Below, in pieces: positions 33,762 through 43,100 of a stretch of 44,401 bases of DNA (position 1 is its first letter; each line of letters begins with the position of its first letter). The DNA comes from JBAZOO01 sp041648735 (GTDB lineage: Bacteria; Verrucomicrobiota; Lentisphaeria; Oligosphaerales; CAITYL01). The notes beneath the pieces are model-generated. The model made no database searches and was not told where the DNA came from. It saw only the letters and a list, made by a program, of their open reading frames with translations. Where the stretch lies: positions 1 through 44,401 of the forward strand of contig JBAZOO010000033.1 of the NCBI GenBank assembly GCA_041648735.1. Reading direction: 5' to 3'. The position numbers were made by a program, and so were the translations under genes.

Positions 33762-34235
33762 TCAGTGGCGCTTGGGTGCCTCGCCCAGGGTTGGGTATTG
33801 CCGGACCAGCGCCTCGTAGTCCGCCGCCAGCTTGTCCAAGGTGAAGGCTTGGGCGGCTTGCCGGAAGCTCGCCGTCAGCCTCTCCCAGACGGCATGGGCG
33901 GCGCAGCGTTCCGGGCGCACGCATTTCTCTTCGTCTTGCAGGCAGGGGACGAGGGTGAACCCCCCCTCCATCGCCGCGATGATGTCGCACAGCGAGATTT
34001 CGGCGGCCGGCCGCGCCAGGGAATAGCCACCGGCCCGGCCGCGGCGGCTGACCAGCAGCCCTTGAGTGCGCAACGGCAGCAGGATCTGGTCGACATAGGC
34101 TTCCGTGATCCCCTGGGTTTCCGCCAGGTGCCGGGAGAACACCGGCCGCTTCTCGCCTTCGGCCGCGATCTGGATCATGATCCGCAGGCCAAACCGCACG
34201 CGGGTGGAGAACTTCACCGCCAGCCCCTTTGCCAT
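33762..34235 (-). CDS. Rrf2-family regulator
   Basis: A 157-residue winged-helix regulator with an Rrf2 signature: KFSTRVRFGLRIMIQIA, then VFSRHLAETQGITEAYVDQI, and LVSRRGRAGGYSLARPAAEI. The cysteine triad CLQDEEKCVRPERC (C-x6-C-x5-C near residues 98-111) is placed like the [2Fe-2S] ligands of IscR/NsrR, so an iron-sulphur or redox/NO-sensing regulator is likely. The ATG has CAGGAGGGGG upstream. The function in front of argD is unusual; it may control the operon or other genes. It could be a cysteine-metabolism regulator (CymR-like), but the cysteines argue for cluster binding. Confidence 0.87.
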   Translation of the reverse strand: MAKGLAVKFSTRVRFGLRIMIQIAAEGEKRPVFSRHLAETQGITEAYVDQILLPLRTQGLLVSRRGRAGGYSLARPAAEISLCDIIAAMEGGFTLVPCLQDEEKCVRPERCAAHAVWERLTASFRQAAQAFTLDKLAADYEALVRQYPTLGEAPKRH

Positions 34236-34698
34236 TCACCGCCCCCTCCTGGATTCCGGATCCGGATGGGCGCCAAGCCAACCATTCGAGTAAACTTTTG
34301 GAACGTAACGGCGCCCCGGCGCTTTTCAAGCCACCCGCCGGCATCTCCCCCCGGCCGGACCTGAATCATTCCCCCAGGGGGGCAAGGTGACATGGCGCGA
34401 CAAGGCCCGCCATGGCCAGCCATGGCGGGCGATTTGGGGAAAGATCGGCTTGACAAATGAGGGGACAGGGAGTAAAGTATCCGTCAACAGCATCTTCGAT
34501 CAGCTTGAACTGATCCGCTTCCCAACCGGAATCCTGTCCTCCCGCGGCCGGCCTGCCCACCCGAAGGTCGGCCGCCTTGTGCAAAACGGCGCGCTATGTG
34601 CCGGCACGCTTGACAGCCTTCCGCCGTCCGCGAAGCGGATGCCCCCAGGAGGGCCGTGGCGGTTCAACGTCGCGAGAATGCCGGAGTCGAGGTGAAGT
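34236..34698 (+). other. Intergenic region with GT2-gene promoter and palindrome
   Basis: 463 bases without a supported gene. The Rrf2 leader occupies the left part. CCCGCCATGGC-CA-GCCATGGCGGG (34406-34429) is a perfect 11-bp-arm palindrome. TTGACA (34450-34455), 17 bases, TAAAGT (34473-34478) is a near-consensus promoter for the glycosyltransferase. The leader of about 215 bases to 34699 is GC-rich and may be structured, but matches no riboswitch I know. Confidence 0.6.
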
Positions 34699-36198
34699 TT
34701 GAGTATCGAAGGTTCCCTAGTCGAGACGCTGGCCCGTGTCCGTTCCCAGGCCGCCGTGGTGGCCAATCCCGCGTGGTTGCGGGAGCTTGGGGTGAAGGCC
34801 CTGGAGCGGTGCAACCGTGTCCCCTTCGGCACGCTCACCAAGGGGTTGATCGTCGCCCTCCTGCTGGGGGCGGCCATCACCACCCAGCTCAACTGGCAGG
34901 AGGTGGCGAGCGCCCGTGAGGCCTTGGCGGAGAATCCGCTGGGGCGGGCGTTCCTCGTCGCCAGCCAGTTCTTCCTGGTCATCAGCGTCGCCTTCTTTGC
35001 CTGGCAGCTCTACCGGATCCGCACCTATCGTCCGGCATCGGCGGCGGCGGACGCGGATCTGCCCACCTGCACCGTCGTGGTGCCGGCCTACAACGAGGGG
35101 CGGCAAGTGCTGGTGACCCTGCGCAGCCTGATGGCCAGCGACTATCCGGCCGAGAAGCTGCAGATCATCGCCGTGGATGATGGCAGCCGGGACGACACCT
35201 GGCAGTGGATTCTCCAGGCCGGCCGCGAAATGCCTGGCCGGATCACCACCCTTCAGCTCCCCCGCAACTGCGGCAAGCGCCGCGCCCTCTACGAAGGCTT
35301 TGTCCGGGCCACCGGCGAGGTGCTGGTGACGGTTGACTCCGACTCGATTGTCGAGCCGGTGACGCTCCGCCGCCTGGTCAGCCCCTTCGTCGGCAATCCC
35401 CGTTGCGGCGCCGTGGCCGGCAATGTCCGGGTGCTCAACCTGCACGAGGGGATCATCCCCAGGATGCTGGATGTGAGCTTCGTCTTCAGCTTCGACTTCG
35501 TCCGCTCTGGCCAGAGTTCGGTCAACTCCGTCCTCTGCACCCCGGGTGCCTTGGCCGCCTACCGGCGCGACGTGCTGTTCAAGGTGCTGAACGAATGGAT
35601 GCACCAGCGGTTCTTCGGCAAGCCGTCGGACATCGGCGAGGACCGGGCGATGACCAACCTGGTGCTGCGCGAGGGGCTGCATGTCCTCTTCCAGTCCGAC
35701 GCGGTGGTCTACACCAACGTCCCCACCCGCTACAAGAACCTCTGCAAGATGCTGCTGCGCTGGGCGCGCAGCAACATCCGCGAGAACATCGCGATGTCCG
35801 AGTTCGCCTTCCGCAGCTTCCGCGAAGGCTCGGCGGCCGGCGCACGCGCCTACCTTTGCATGCAGTGGCTCTGGACGGCCAGCGCGCCGCTGTTCCTGAC
35901 GGCGCTGCTCTGCTGCATTCTCTGGCGGCCGGACATCTTCCTGCTCAACGTCCTCTGCGGCATTGGGCTGTGGTCGTCCATGCCGGCCCTGGTCTACCTG
36001 CGCCGGCACCGCTCCAGCGACGCGCTTTGGGCCTACGCCTACGGGATCTTCAACTTCGCGGCCCTCTCCTGGATCGGCCCCTACTCCCTCGTGACCATGC
36101 ACAAGGGCGGCTGGCTGACCCGCCACTTGCCGGCCGCCACCGGCGCGGCGGCCTTCCCGGCGGCCGCGGCCCCGGCGCGGAGCCGCGCCGCCGCCTGA
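34699..36198 (+). CDS. Processive glycosyltransferase family 2 (NodC/hyaluronan-synthase-like)
   Basis: A 499-residue membrane enzyme that would polymerise a sugar nucleotide into a polysaccharide. Membrane helices occur at about 48-64 and 80-100, and three or four more near the C-terminus (about 400-480). GT-A catalytic part: TCTVVVPAYNEGRQVLVTLR, the Walker-type VDDGSRDDTW, VDSDS (DxD motif), SVNSVLCTPGALAAYRR (acceptor region), GEDRAMTN (GED, catalytic base) and KMLLRWARSNIRE, equivalent to the Q(Q/R)xRW product-binding motif with the Gln replaced. The start is TTG at 34699 with GAGGTGAAG upstream. It has its own promoter and is closed by a strong terminator, so it is a single-gene unit. 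The sugar is not predictable. Confidence 0.85.
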   Translation: MSIEGSLVETLARVRSQAAVVANPAWLRELGVKALERCNRVPFGTLTKGLIVALLLGAAITTQLNWQEVASAREALAENPLGRAFLVASQFFLVISVAFFAWQLYRIRTYRPASAAADADLPTCTVVVPAYNEGRQVLVTLRSLMASDYPAEKLQIIAVDDGSRDDTWQWILQAGREMPGRITTLQLPRNCGKRRALYEGFVRATGEVLVTVDSDSIVEPVTLRRLVSPFVGNPRCGAVAGNVRVLNLHEGIIPRMLDVSFVFSFDFVRSGQSSVNSVLCTPGALAAYRRDVLFKVLNEWMHQRFFGKPSDIGEDRAMTNLVLREGLHVLFQSDAVVYTNVPTRYKNLCKMLLRWARSNIRENIAMSEFAFRSFREGSAAGARAYLCMQWLWTASAPLFLTALLCCILWRPDIFLLNVLCGIGLWSSMPALVYLRRHRSSDALWAYAYGIFNFAALSWIGPYSLVTMHKGGWLTRHLPAATGAAAFPAAAAPARSRAAA

Positions 36199-36209
36199 AC
36201 TGGCGCAAG

Positions 36210-36242
36210 TGGCCGCACCCTCCCCGGGTGCGGCCATTTTTT
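36210..36242 (+). terminator. Rho-independent terminator of the glycosyltransferase gene
   Basis: TGGCCGCACCC (36210-36220), loop TCCCC, GGGTGCGGCCA (36226-36236), then TTTTTT (36237-36242). A perfect 11-bp stem with T-run 11 bases after the stop codon. Confidence 0.93.
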
Positions 36243-36303
36243 GGCGTGAATGGGAACCGGTAGCAAGCGCTGGCGACAAGCGCCGCCCTCTCACTGGGGA
36301 AAG

Positions 36304-36332
36304 ATGACAGGCCGGCAGTTGCCGGCTACAGT
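36304..36332 (+). promoter_or_regulatory. Promoter of the radical SAM gene, palindrome in the spacer
   Basis: ATGACA (36304-36309), 17 bases, TACAGT (36327-36332). The spacer is GGCCGGCAGTTGCCGGC, with arms GCCGGCA and TGCCGGC around GT, a possible operator. The leader to 36384 is about 45 bases. Confidence 0.5.
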
Positions 36333-36383
36333 ATGGGTGTGGCAAGGTGCCCGCCGCCCATGGCTGGCGCCGGGAGGTGGCGC

Positions 36384-37286
36384 ATGGAGCAGGACAAGCT
36401 GGTGTTTCCGGCGGCGTGGTGGCACGCGGAGGGGGAGGTGGCGGTCTGCGACCTCTGCCCGCACGGCTGCCGGCTGAAGGCGGGCGCCCTCGGCCGCTGC
36501 GGCGTCCGCCTGAACCAGGGGGGGCGGCTGGTCAGCCTCGTCCACGGCCGGCCGGCGGCCGTCCACGTCGATCCCATCGAGAAGAAGCCGCTCTATCACT
36601 TCCTGCCGGGGACCTATTCCTTTTCCATTGGCACGGTCGGCTGCAACCTGGGCTGCCTCTTCTGCCAGAATTGGGAACTCTCCACGGCCAAGGCGGCGCT
36701 GCCGACGCGGCCGCCGCCGGCGGACTTCACGCCGGCCCGGATTGCCGCCATGGCCCGGATCGAGGGCTGCCAATCGGTTTCCCTCACCTACAACGAGCCG
36801 ACCGTCTGGGCGGAATACGGGCTGGAGATCGCCAAGGCCGCGCACGCCGCCGGGCTGAAGACGGTCTCCGTGACCAACGGCTACATCCAGCCGGCGGCGG
36901 CGGCGGAGTTCTACCGGCACATTGACGCGGCCAACGTGGATTTGAAGGCCTTCGACGACGATTTCTACCGGCGGCTCTGCGGCGGCCGGCTGGAACCGGT
37001 GCTGGCGGCCCTCAAGCTGCTGCGCCGGCTCGGCGTGCATCTCGAGGTCACCAACCTGCTGATTCCGGGGGAGAACGACGGCGCGCCGGGGATCCGCGAA
37101 CTCTGCCGCTGGGTCGTTTCCGAACTGGGGGCGGCGACCCCGCTGCATTTCAGCGCCTTCTATCCCGCCCACAAGCTGCTGGACAAGCCGGTGACGCCGC
37201 GCCGCACCTTGGACTTGGCGGCCGGCATCGCGGCGGCGGAGGGGCTGCGCCACGTCCACCTCGGCAACCTGCATTTGGCGACCTGA
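36384..37286 (+). CDS. amrS: AmrS-type radical SAM enzyme (AmmeMemoRadiSam system)
   Basis: A 300-residue radical SAM protein. It has an N-terminal zinc-finger-like cysteine group (VCDLCPHGCRL, Cys22/25/29, and Cys39 in GRCGV), and the radical SAM cluster motif CNLGCLFCQNW (Cys87/91/94). Then SLTYNEPTVWAEYGL and TNGYIQ, the SAM-binding face, and GVHLEVTNLLIPGENDG. This is the signature of the AmrS family, whose members occur with AMMECR1 and MEMO-like proteins; neither partner is in the window. The reaction is not established in general. The start at 36384 is supported by GGGAGGTGG. Convergent with the HAD gene, only 3 bases between the stops. It was formerly often annotated as pyruvate formate-lyase activating enzyme. 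Confidence 0.88.
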   Translation: MEQDKLVFPAAWWHAEGEVAVCDLCPHGCRLKAGALGRCGVRLNQGGRLVSLVHGRPAAVHVDPIEKKPLYHFLPGTYSFSIGTVGCNLGCLFCQNWELSTAKAALPTRPPPADFTPARIAAMARIEGCQSVSLTYNEPTVWAEYGLEIAKAAHAAGLKTVSVTNGYIQPAAAAEFYRHIDAANVDLKAFDDDFYRRLCGGRLEPVLAALKLLRRLGVHLEVTNLLIPGENDGAPGIRELCRWVVSELGAATPLHFSAFYPAHKLLDKPVTPRRTLDLAAGIAAAEGLRHVHLGNLHLAT

Positions 37287-37289
37287 GTT

Positions 37290-38036
37290 TCAGGTTCCGA
37301 GCAGGGCGGTCAGGGCGGCGAGGCCGCGGAGTTCGCCACAGGGGAGGGCGGGGTCGGGGCGGGGGGCGCCGTTGGGGTTGAGCCAGGCGGCGCGGAGGCC
37401 GGCGGCGGTGGCGCCGACAATGTCCTCGTTCCAGGTGTCGCCGATGTGGAGGCAGGCGGCGGGGTCGGCGACGCCGAGGGCGCGGCGGGCGTGGTGGAAG
37501 AGGGCGGGGTCGGGCTTTTCGGCGGCCTGTTCGGCGGAGATGGCGATGGCGTCGAAGCGGCGTTCCAGGCCGAGCCCTTGGAGGAGGGGGCGCAGGCGCA
37601 CGTCCCAGTTGCTGACCAGGCCGATGCGGAGTCCGCGGGCGCGGAGGGTGGCGTGGAGGCTTTCCCAGGCGGGGTCGAGGCGCCAGGTGGCGGGGTCGCT
37701 GAAGAGGTCGTGGAGGTCGCGGGTGAGCCGGTCGAGGAGGGATGGCGCGGGGGGCGGGTCGAACATGCGGGCAATGACCTTGCGCCAGAAGTGCCGGGCC
37801 GATTCGGCGTCGGTGCCGTGGACCAGGCCGGCGTGGCTGCGGCGGGCGGCGTTCCAGGCCCGGAGGAGGCGGGGCTCGGCCTCGGCGGCGGGCAGCTCCA
37901 GGCCGTGGCGGGCGGCGGCGGCGGCATAGAGCGTGCCGGTGGCGGGGTGCGGGTGGAGCAGGGTGAAGCCGGCGTCGAAGGTGATGGCGCGGAGGGGGAT
38001 GGCGGGGGGTGGCGTTGGCATTTGGGGGGCGGGCAT
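37290..38036 (-). CDS. HAD-superfamily hydrolase
   Basis: A 248-residue HAD phosphatase-type hydrolase with an alpha-helical cap. Motif I is ITFDAGFTLL (nucleophile Asp21; the second acidic residue of the usual DxDxT is Gly, as in HDHD3-like members, so phosphatase activity may be weak). Motif II is LVSNWD, motif III the lysine in AEKPDPALF, and motif IV HIGDTWNEDIVGA. The sequence between 30 and 110 forms the cap. The ATG is at 38036, and an alternative at Met6 is possible. GC3 is extreme here, with many antisense frames. Substrate unknown. No operon; convergent to amrS. Confidence 0.88.
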   Translation of the reverse strand: MPAPQMPTPPPAIPLRAITFDAGFTLLHPHPATGTLYAAAAARHGLELPAAEAEPRLLRAWNAARRSHAGLVHGTDAESARHFWRKVIARMFDPPPAPSLLDRLTRDLHDLFSDPATWRLDPAWESLHATLRARGLRIGLVSNWDVRLRPLLQGLGLERRFDAIAISAEQAAEKPDPALFHHARRALGVADPAACLHIGDTWNEDIVGATAAGLRAAWLNPNGAPRPDPALPCGELRGLAALTALLGT

Positions 38037-38071
38037 TATGTTGGGCGGACGGTGGAATCCAGCCTGAGGGG

Positions 38072-38167
38072 TTCACCACGAAGACTCGAAGGGCACGAAG
38101 GCCGGGCGACGGCCATCATTTTGCGAACGGCGACCGGCGACCGGCGAACATTCAGCATTCATAATTC
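38072..38167. repeat. Intergenic dispersed repeats
   Basis: TTCACCACGAAGACTCGAAG GGCACGAAG (38072-38100) is the CACGAAG-type repeat. It is followed by CGGCGAC in tandem (38128-38148) and by ATTCAGC-ATTCATA-ATTC (38150-38167), two further 7-bp themes. They occupy most of the 170-base gap between the HAD gene and uppP. Confidence 0.55.
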
Positions 38168-38207
38168 CGGGCTTTGGGGCGGTGGCGGCGGCAGGGGGAA
38201 CCATATC

Positions 38208-39149
38208 ATGGACGTGGATGGGTTGCAACTGGTGAAGGCGGCGGTGCTCGGGGTGGTGGAGGGGGTGACCGAATTCCTGCCGATTTCGAGCACGGGGCAT
38301 CTGATTGTGGCGGAGGATGCGCTGGGGCTGGCGAAGGCGGCGTTGCCGGCGGCAGAGGCGGCGAAGTGGAACGTCTTCACCATTGCGATCCAGCTCGGGG
38401 CGATCCTGGCGGTCTGCTGGGAGTACCGGGGGTGGCTGTGGCGTGAGGCGGGGCGGGTCTGGGCGGAGACGGGGGCGGCGTTGCGGGGGCCGCCCCGGCC
38501 GGTGGCGGCGCGGCTGCGGGTGTTTTTGGGGCTGGCACCCGAGGCGCCGGGGTGGCGGTTCGCGGTGAACGTGGCGGTGGGGTTCCTGCCGGCGGCGGTG
38601 GCGGGGCTGCTGTTCGACGACGTGATTGAGGCGGTGCTGTTCTCGCCGGTGACGGTGATGGCGACGCTGTTGCTCGGAGGGCTGGCGATCTTCGCGATCG
38701 AGGGGTGGGAGCGGCGACGGCTGGCGCGGGGCTGGCGGCCAGTGGCGGCGACGGTGGAGGAAATGCGGCCGCTGGCCGCGCTGAAGGTGGGGCTGGCGCA
38801 GGTGCTGGCGCTGGTGCCCGGCACGTCGCGCTCGGGGGCGACGATCATGGGGGGGCTGTGCGCGGGGCTGTCCCGGCGGGCGGCGACGGAGTTCTCCTTT
38901 TTCCTGGCGATCCCGGTGATGGTGGCGGCGACGGGCTACAAGCTGCTGGGGGCGTGGGGCAGCTTTTCGCTGGGGGCGGCGGCGGAGCTGGCGGTGGGGT
39001 TTGGGGTGGCCTTCCTCTCGGCGCTGGTGGTGGTCAAGTGGCTGCTGCGCTACGTGATGACCCACGATTTCCGGGCCTTCGCCTGGTACCGGCTCGGGCT
39101 GGGGGCGGCGCTGGCGCTGTGGCTCTGGCTCAGGCACGCCGGGGGGTGA
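38208..39149 (+). CDS. uppP: Undecaprenyl-diphosphatase
   Basis: A 313-residue membrane phosphatase that recycles undecaprenyl pyrophosphate for cell-wall and surface-polymer synthesis; also called BacA. Motifs: GVVEGVTEFLPISSTGHLI (residues about 14-32) and PGTSRSGATI (about 204-213), which give the catalytic Glu and Arg. About 8 helices. It is longer than the usual 265-275 residues because of an extra soluble loop near 85-125 (GAALRGPPRPVAARLRVFLG). The ATG is at 38208 with AGGGGGA upstream; the much longer frame to the left is antisense to the HAD gene. It overlaps the convergent AraC gene by 20 bases. Confidence 0.93.
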   Translation: MDVDGLQLVKAAVLGVVEGVTEFLPISSTGHLIVAEDALGLAKAALPAAEAAKWNVFTIAIQLGAILAVCWEYRGWLWREAGRVWAETGAALRGPPRPVAARLRVFLGLAPEAPGWRFAVNVAVGFLPAAVAGLLFDDVIEAVLFSPVTVMATLLLGGLAIFAIEGWERRRLARGWRPVAATVEEMRPLAALKVGLAQVLALVPGTSRSGATIMGGLCAGLSRRAATEFSFFLAIPVMVAATGYKLLGAWGSFSLGAAAELAVGFGVAFLSALVVVKWLLRYVMTHDFRAFAWYRLGLGAALALWLWLRHAGG

Positions 39150-40068
39150 TGGCGGCGGCGGTGGCGCGGCGGCGGGTGGTGCGCGGGGTCTCGCCGGTGA
39201 TGCGGCGGTATTGGCGGGCGAGGTAGTTGCTGTCGCGGAAGCCGGTGCGGGCGGCGACTTCCTTGATGGGCAGGGGGGTGCGGCGGAGCAGGTCGCGGGC
39301 GCGGGCGACCCGGAGGCGGATCAGGTAGTCGAGGGGGGCGAGGCCGGTCGCGTCATGGAAGGCGCGGAAGAGGGCGCTGCGGGACATGCGGGCGATCGCG
39401 CAGAGCTGGGCGACACGGACGGGCTCGGCGTAACGGCTTTCCAAGTGGCCGAAGACCCGGCCGAGGCGGATCAGCGGCGCCCGCTTGCCGGCACCGCCCT
39501 CCTCGCCGCCGTCGGCATAGCGGCGGGAGAGGGTGCCGACCAGCCGCATGAAGTGGGCAAGGGCGAGGAACTCGAAGCCGGGTTGGCGCGCGGCCAGCTC
39601 GGCCTCGAGCCCCTCCAGCCATTCGCCGGCCTGCGCGAGTTCCTCCGGGCGCAGTTGGAGCCGGCTTTCGAAGCGGTGGCGGCGGCGGTAGCGCGGCTCG
39701 AGGTTGAAGAGGGCGTGGTAGCCGGGGAGCTTGCGCAGTTCCCCCTGCGGCAGGGGGATTCCCGCCGGCTTGTAGAGCACGTTCACCAAATGCAGGCGCT
39801 CGGTGTCGCGGTAGCCATGGGCCTGGCCGGTGTGGATCACGAAGACGTCGCCGGCCTGGATCGGATATTCGGCGGCGGCGGTGAAATGGGTGCCGCGGCC
39901 CCCGGTGATGACGACCAGCTCCTCGAACTGGTGGGTGTGCAGCCCCAGCTCGGCCTGGGGCGTCTGCCGCTGGACCAGCAGCGGGAAGGCGCCGGGCGGC
40001 GCGGGGAATTCCAGCTTCCGGGCGGCGGGCGATTTTGGGACGATCATGCTGGGGTTTGCCACTTTCAT
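39130..40068 (-). CDS. AraC-family transcriptional regulator with cupin sensor
   Basis: A 312-residue regulator. An N-terminal cupin (about 30-110: GLHTHQFEELVVITGGRGTH, ADVFVIHTGQAHGY-like strand) senses a sugar-type ligand. A helical linker follows, and the C-terminal double helix-turn-helix is at about 210-300 (VAQLCAIARMSRSALFRAFH, then IKEVAARTGFRDSNYLARQY followed by RRITG). The ATG at 40068 (MKVANPSMIVPKS) is used, although no ribosome-binding site is visible for it or for Met at 40047. It is divergent from the glycosidase gene with 79 bases between, so it probably regulates that gene. Its 3' end overlaps uppP. Confidence 0.88.
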   Translation of the reverse strand: MKVANPSMIVPKSPAARKLEFPAPPGAFPLLVQRQTPQAELGLHTHQFEELVVITGGRGTHFTAAAEYPIQAGDVFVIHTGQAHGYRDTERLHLVNVLYKPAGIPLPQGELRKLPGYHALFNLEPRYRRRHRFESRLQLRPEELAQAGEWLEGLEAELAARQPGFEFLALAHFMRLVGTLSRRYADGGEEGGAGKRAPLIRLGRVFGHLESRYAEPVRVAQLCAIARMSRSALFRAFHDATGLAPLDYLIRLRVARARDLLRRTPLPIKEVAARTGFRDSNYLARQYRRITGETPRTTRRRATAAAITPRRA

Positions 40069-40147
40069 CAAGGTTCAAGGCTGGGGGGCGTGGTATTATA
40101 AGCCATCTTTTTCTGCCGCCCGCAATCATCTCCGGAGTCACCGCACC

Positions 40148-43100
40148 ATGAATGAAGCCCTGCTGAAGGAGTTCCAAACACCCGACAACCGTTTCCGCGG
40201 CAAACCGTTCTGGGCCTGGAACGGCCGCCTCGAACCGGCGGAGCTGCGCCGCCAGATCCGCCTCCTGCGGGAGATGGGGCTGGGCGGCTTCTTCATGCAT
40301 TCCCGCGTCGGCCTGGCCACGCCCTATCTGGCGGACGAGTGGTTCGAATGCGTGGACGCCTGCGTGGACGAAGCCAGGGCGCTGGGGATGGAAGCCTGGC
40401 TCTACGACGAGGACCGCTGGCCCTCCGGCGCCGCCGGCGGCCTGGTGACCAAGAATCCCCAATACCGCATGCGCTCCCTCGTCGTCCAGCCGATCCTGGC
40501 GCCGGCCGACTGCACGTGGGACGACGACACCGTCGCCATCTTCACCGCCAAGATCGAGGACGCCGTGGCCCGCAACGTCCGGCCGGTGCCGCGCGGCGAA
40601 GTCCCCGCCCCGGCCGCGGGCGAAAGCATTGTCCGGTTCCGGGTGGAACTGCACGCGTGCAGCGACTGGTACAACGGCTACACCTACCTCGACACCCTCA
40701 ACCCCGAGGCGGTGCGCGCCTTCATCAAGGTCACCCACGAGGCCTACAAGCAACACCACGGGAAAGAGTTCGGAAAAACCATTCCCGGCATGTTCACCGA
40801 CGAGCCCAACCACGGCCGCATCCTGGGCGAACAGGGTGGGTGGAAGGGCGTGCCGGCCGAACCGCTGCCGTGGACCGGGAGCCTGCTCAAAACCTTCCGG
40901 AAACGCTACGGCTACGACCTCGTGCCGCATCTCATGGAGCTGGCCTACGACGTCGATGGCAACGGCATGACGCCGGCCCGCTACCATTACCACGACTGCA
41001 TCACCCATCTCTATGTGGACGCCTTCTGCCGCCAGATCGGCGAGTGGTGCGCCAAGAACCAACTGCTCTTCACCGGCCACCAGTTGGAGGAGGACACGCT
41101 GGCGGCCCAGGCCAACATGGTCGGGTCGTGCCTCCGCACCTACGAGCACATGCAGGCGCCGGGCATGGATCTGCTGACGGAGCACTGGCGCGCCTTCAAC
41201 ACCGCCAAGCAGGTCAGCTCGGGCGCGCGGCAGTTCGGGGCGAAGTGGCGCCTCACCGAGACCTATGGCTGCACCGGCTGGGACTTCCCCTTCGCCGGGC
41301 ACAAGGCCCTCGGCGACTGGCAGCTCGCCCTCGGCATCAACCTGCGCTGCCAGCACCTTTCCTGGTACACCATGGAAGGCGAGGCCAAGCGCGACTACCC
41401 GGCCGGCATCTTCTACCAGTCGCCCTGGTGGCGGCTCTATCCGAAGGTCGAGGACTACTTCGCCCGCGTCCACGCCGTCATGACCCGCGGCGAGGAGGTG
41501 CGCGACCTGCTGGTCATCCATCCCGTCGAGAGCATGTGGCTGCTGGTCAAGACCGGCTGGCGGCAGCGCCCGGAAACGCAGGCGCTGGATGCCGGCTTCG
41601 AAAAACTGACCAGCCGCTTGCTGGCACAACATCTGGATTTCGATTTCGGTGACGAGGAACTCCTCTCCCGCCACGCCCGCGTCGGCCAGCCCCGCGGCGG
41701 CGGCGCCGCCACGCTGCACGTCGGCCAGGCCACGTACACGACCGTGCTCGTGCCGCCGCTGCTGACCATGCGCCGCGGCACCCTGGCGCTGCTGAAAGAA
41801 TTCCGGGCCGCCGGCGGCACGGTCGTGTTTGCGGGCGAACCGGCGGCCCATCTCGAAGCTGTGCCGTCCTGCGAGGTTGCGGAGTTCGCCGCGGCCGGCC
41901 CGCGCTCCGGCCTGGAAGGAACGGAGCTGGCCGCGGCGCTGGCGCCAAGCTGCCGCCGGCTTTCCATCGCCGGTCCCGACGGTGCCGAAATCGGGCCGGC
42001 CCTCTACCTGCTGCGCGAGGATCGCGAAGCGTTCCACCTCTTCGTCTGCAACACCGGCGAGGACTTTGCCGCCGACAATGCCCCGGCCTGGAACCAACAG
42101 CCCAGAGCCATCACCCGCACCCTGGCCTTCGACGACGTCCGTATCCGCGGCCTTGCCGGTTGTGCCGGCGCCCCGGTCGAACTCAACCCGGAGACCGGCG
42201 GCCAGGCCGCCGCCGATGCCATGCTCCTGCCCGACGGCCGCTGGGAAATCCGCACGGGCCTGCCGGCCCTTGGCAGCCGCCTCTTCGTCATTCCCAAAAA
42301 ACGGGAAGCCGGCACTCCCGCCGCCGCGGCGCCCCGCCGCCGCGAACTCCGCAAGGAAGTCCTGGAGGGCGACACCTGGGAGGTCACCCTCTCGGAATGC
42401 GCTAACCTCGTGCTCGACCGGCCGCGCTTCCGGATCAACGGCGGCGAGTGGCAGGCCGCGGACGAAATCCTGCGCGTTGACCAGAAAGTCCGCGACGCCC
42501 TCGGCATCCCCCACCGCGGCGGGGAGATGAAGCAGCCTTGGGCGCGGCCGGCCCCGGCCCAGCCCCGGCGCGTGACGGTCGAGCTGGCCTATGCCTTCCG
42601 CTGCGATGCCGTCCCCACCGGCGACCTCGGCCTCGCCATCGAGCAGCCGCGGAGCTTCCGCCGGATCGCGCTCAATGGCCGCCCGGTCAGCCTGGAGGCG
42701 GACTGCGGCTGGTGGACCGACCGCTCCCTGCGCCGGCTGCCGCTCGATCCCGCGGCGCTCCGCAAGGGCGGCAACGAGCTTGTCCTGGAATGCGACTACC
42801 CCGAGACCCATCCGGGCCTGGAAATCGTCTATCTCCTCGGCAACTTCGGCACGGCGGTGGACGGCACGGACGTCGCCATGACGGCGTTGCCGTTGCGGCT
42901 GCGCCTCGGCGACTGGGTGCCGCAGGGGCTGGCGTTCTACTCCGGCTCCGTGGCCTACCGCCGCGCCATCCGCCCGGAACTGAAGCCCGGCGAGCGGCTG
43001 ATCGTGCAGGTTCCGGAATACCGCGGCGTGGCGGTGCGCGTGCTGGTGGACGGAAAGGAAGCGGGGATCGCGGCCTGGGCGCCGCAGGAGGTTGACCTCA

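Noticed and set aside
34387..34695. 102-codon plus-strand frame before the glycosyltransferase
   Set aside because: It runs across the palindrome and promoter, has no ribosome-binding site and no recognisable protein pattern; treated as leader sequence.
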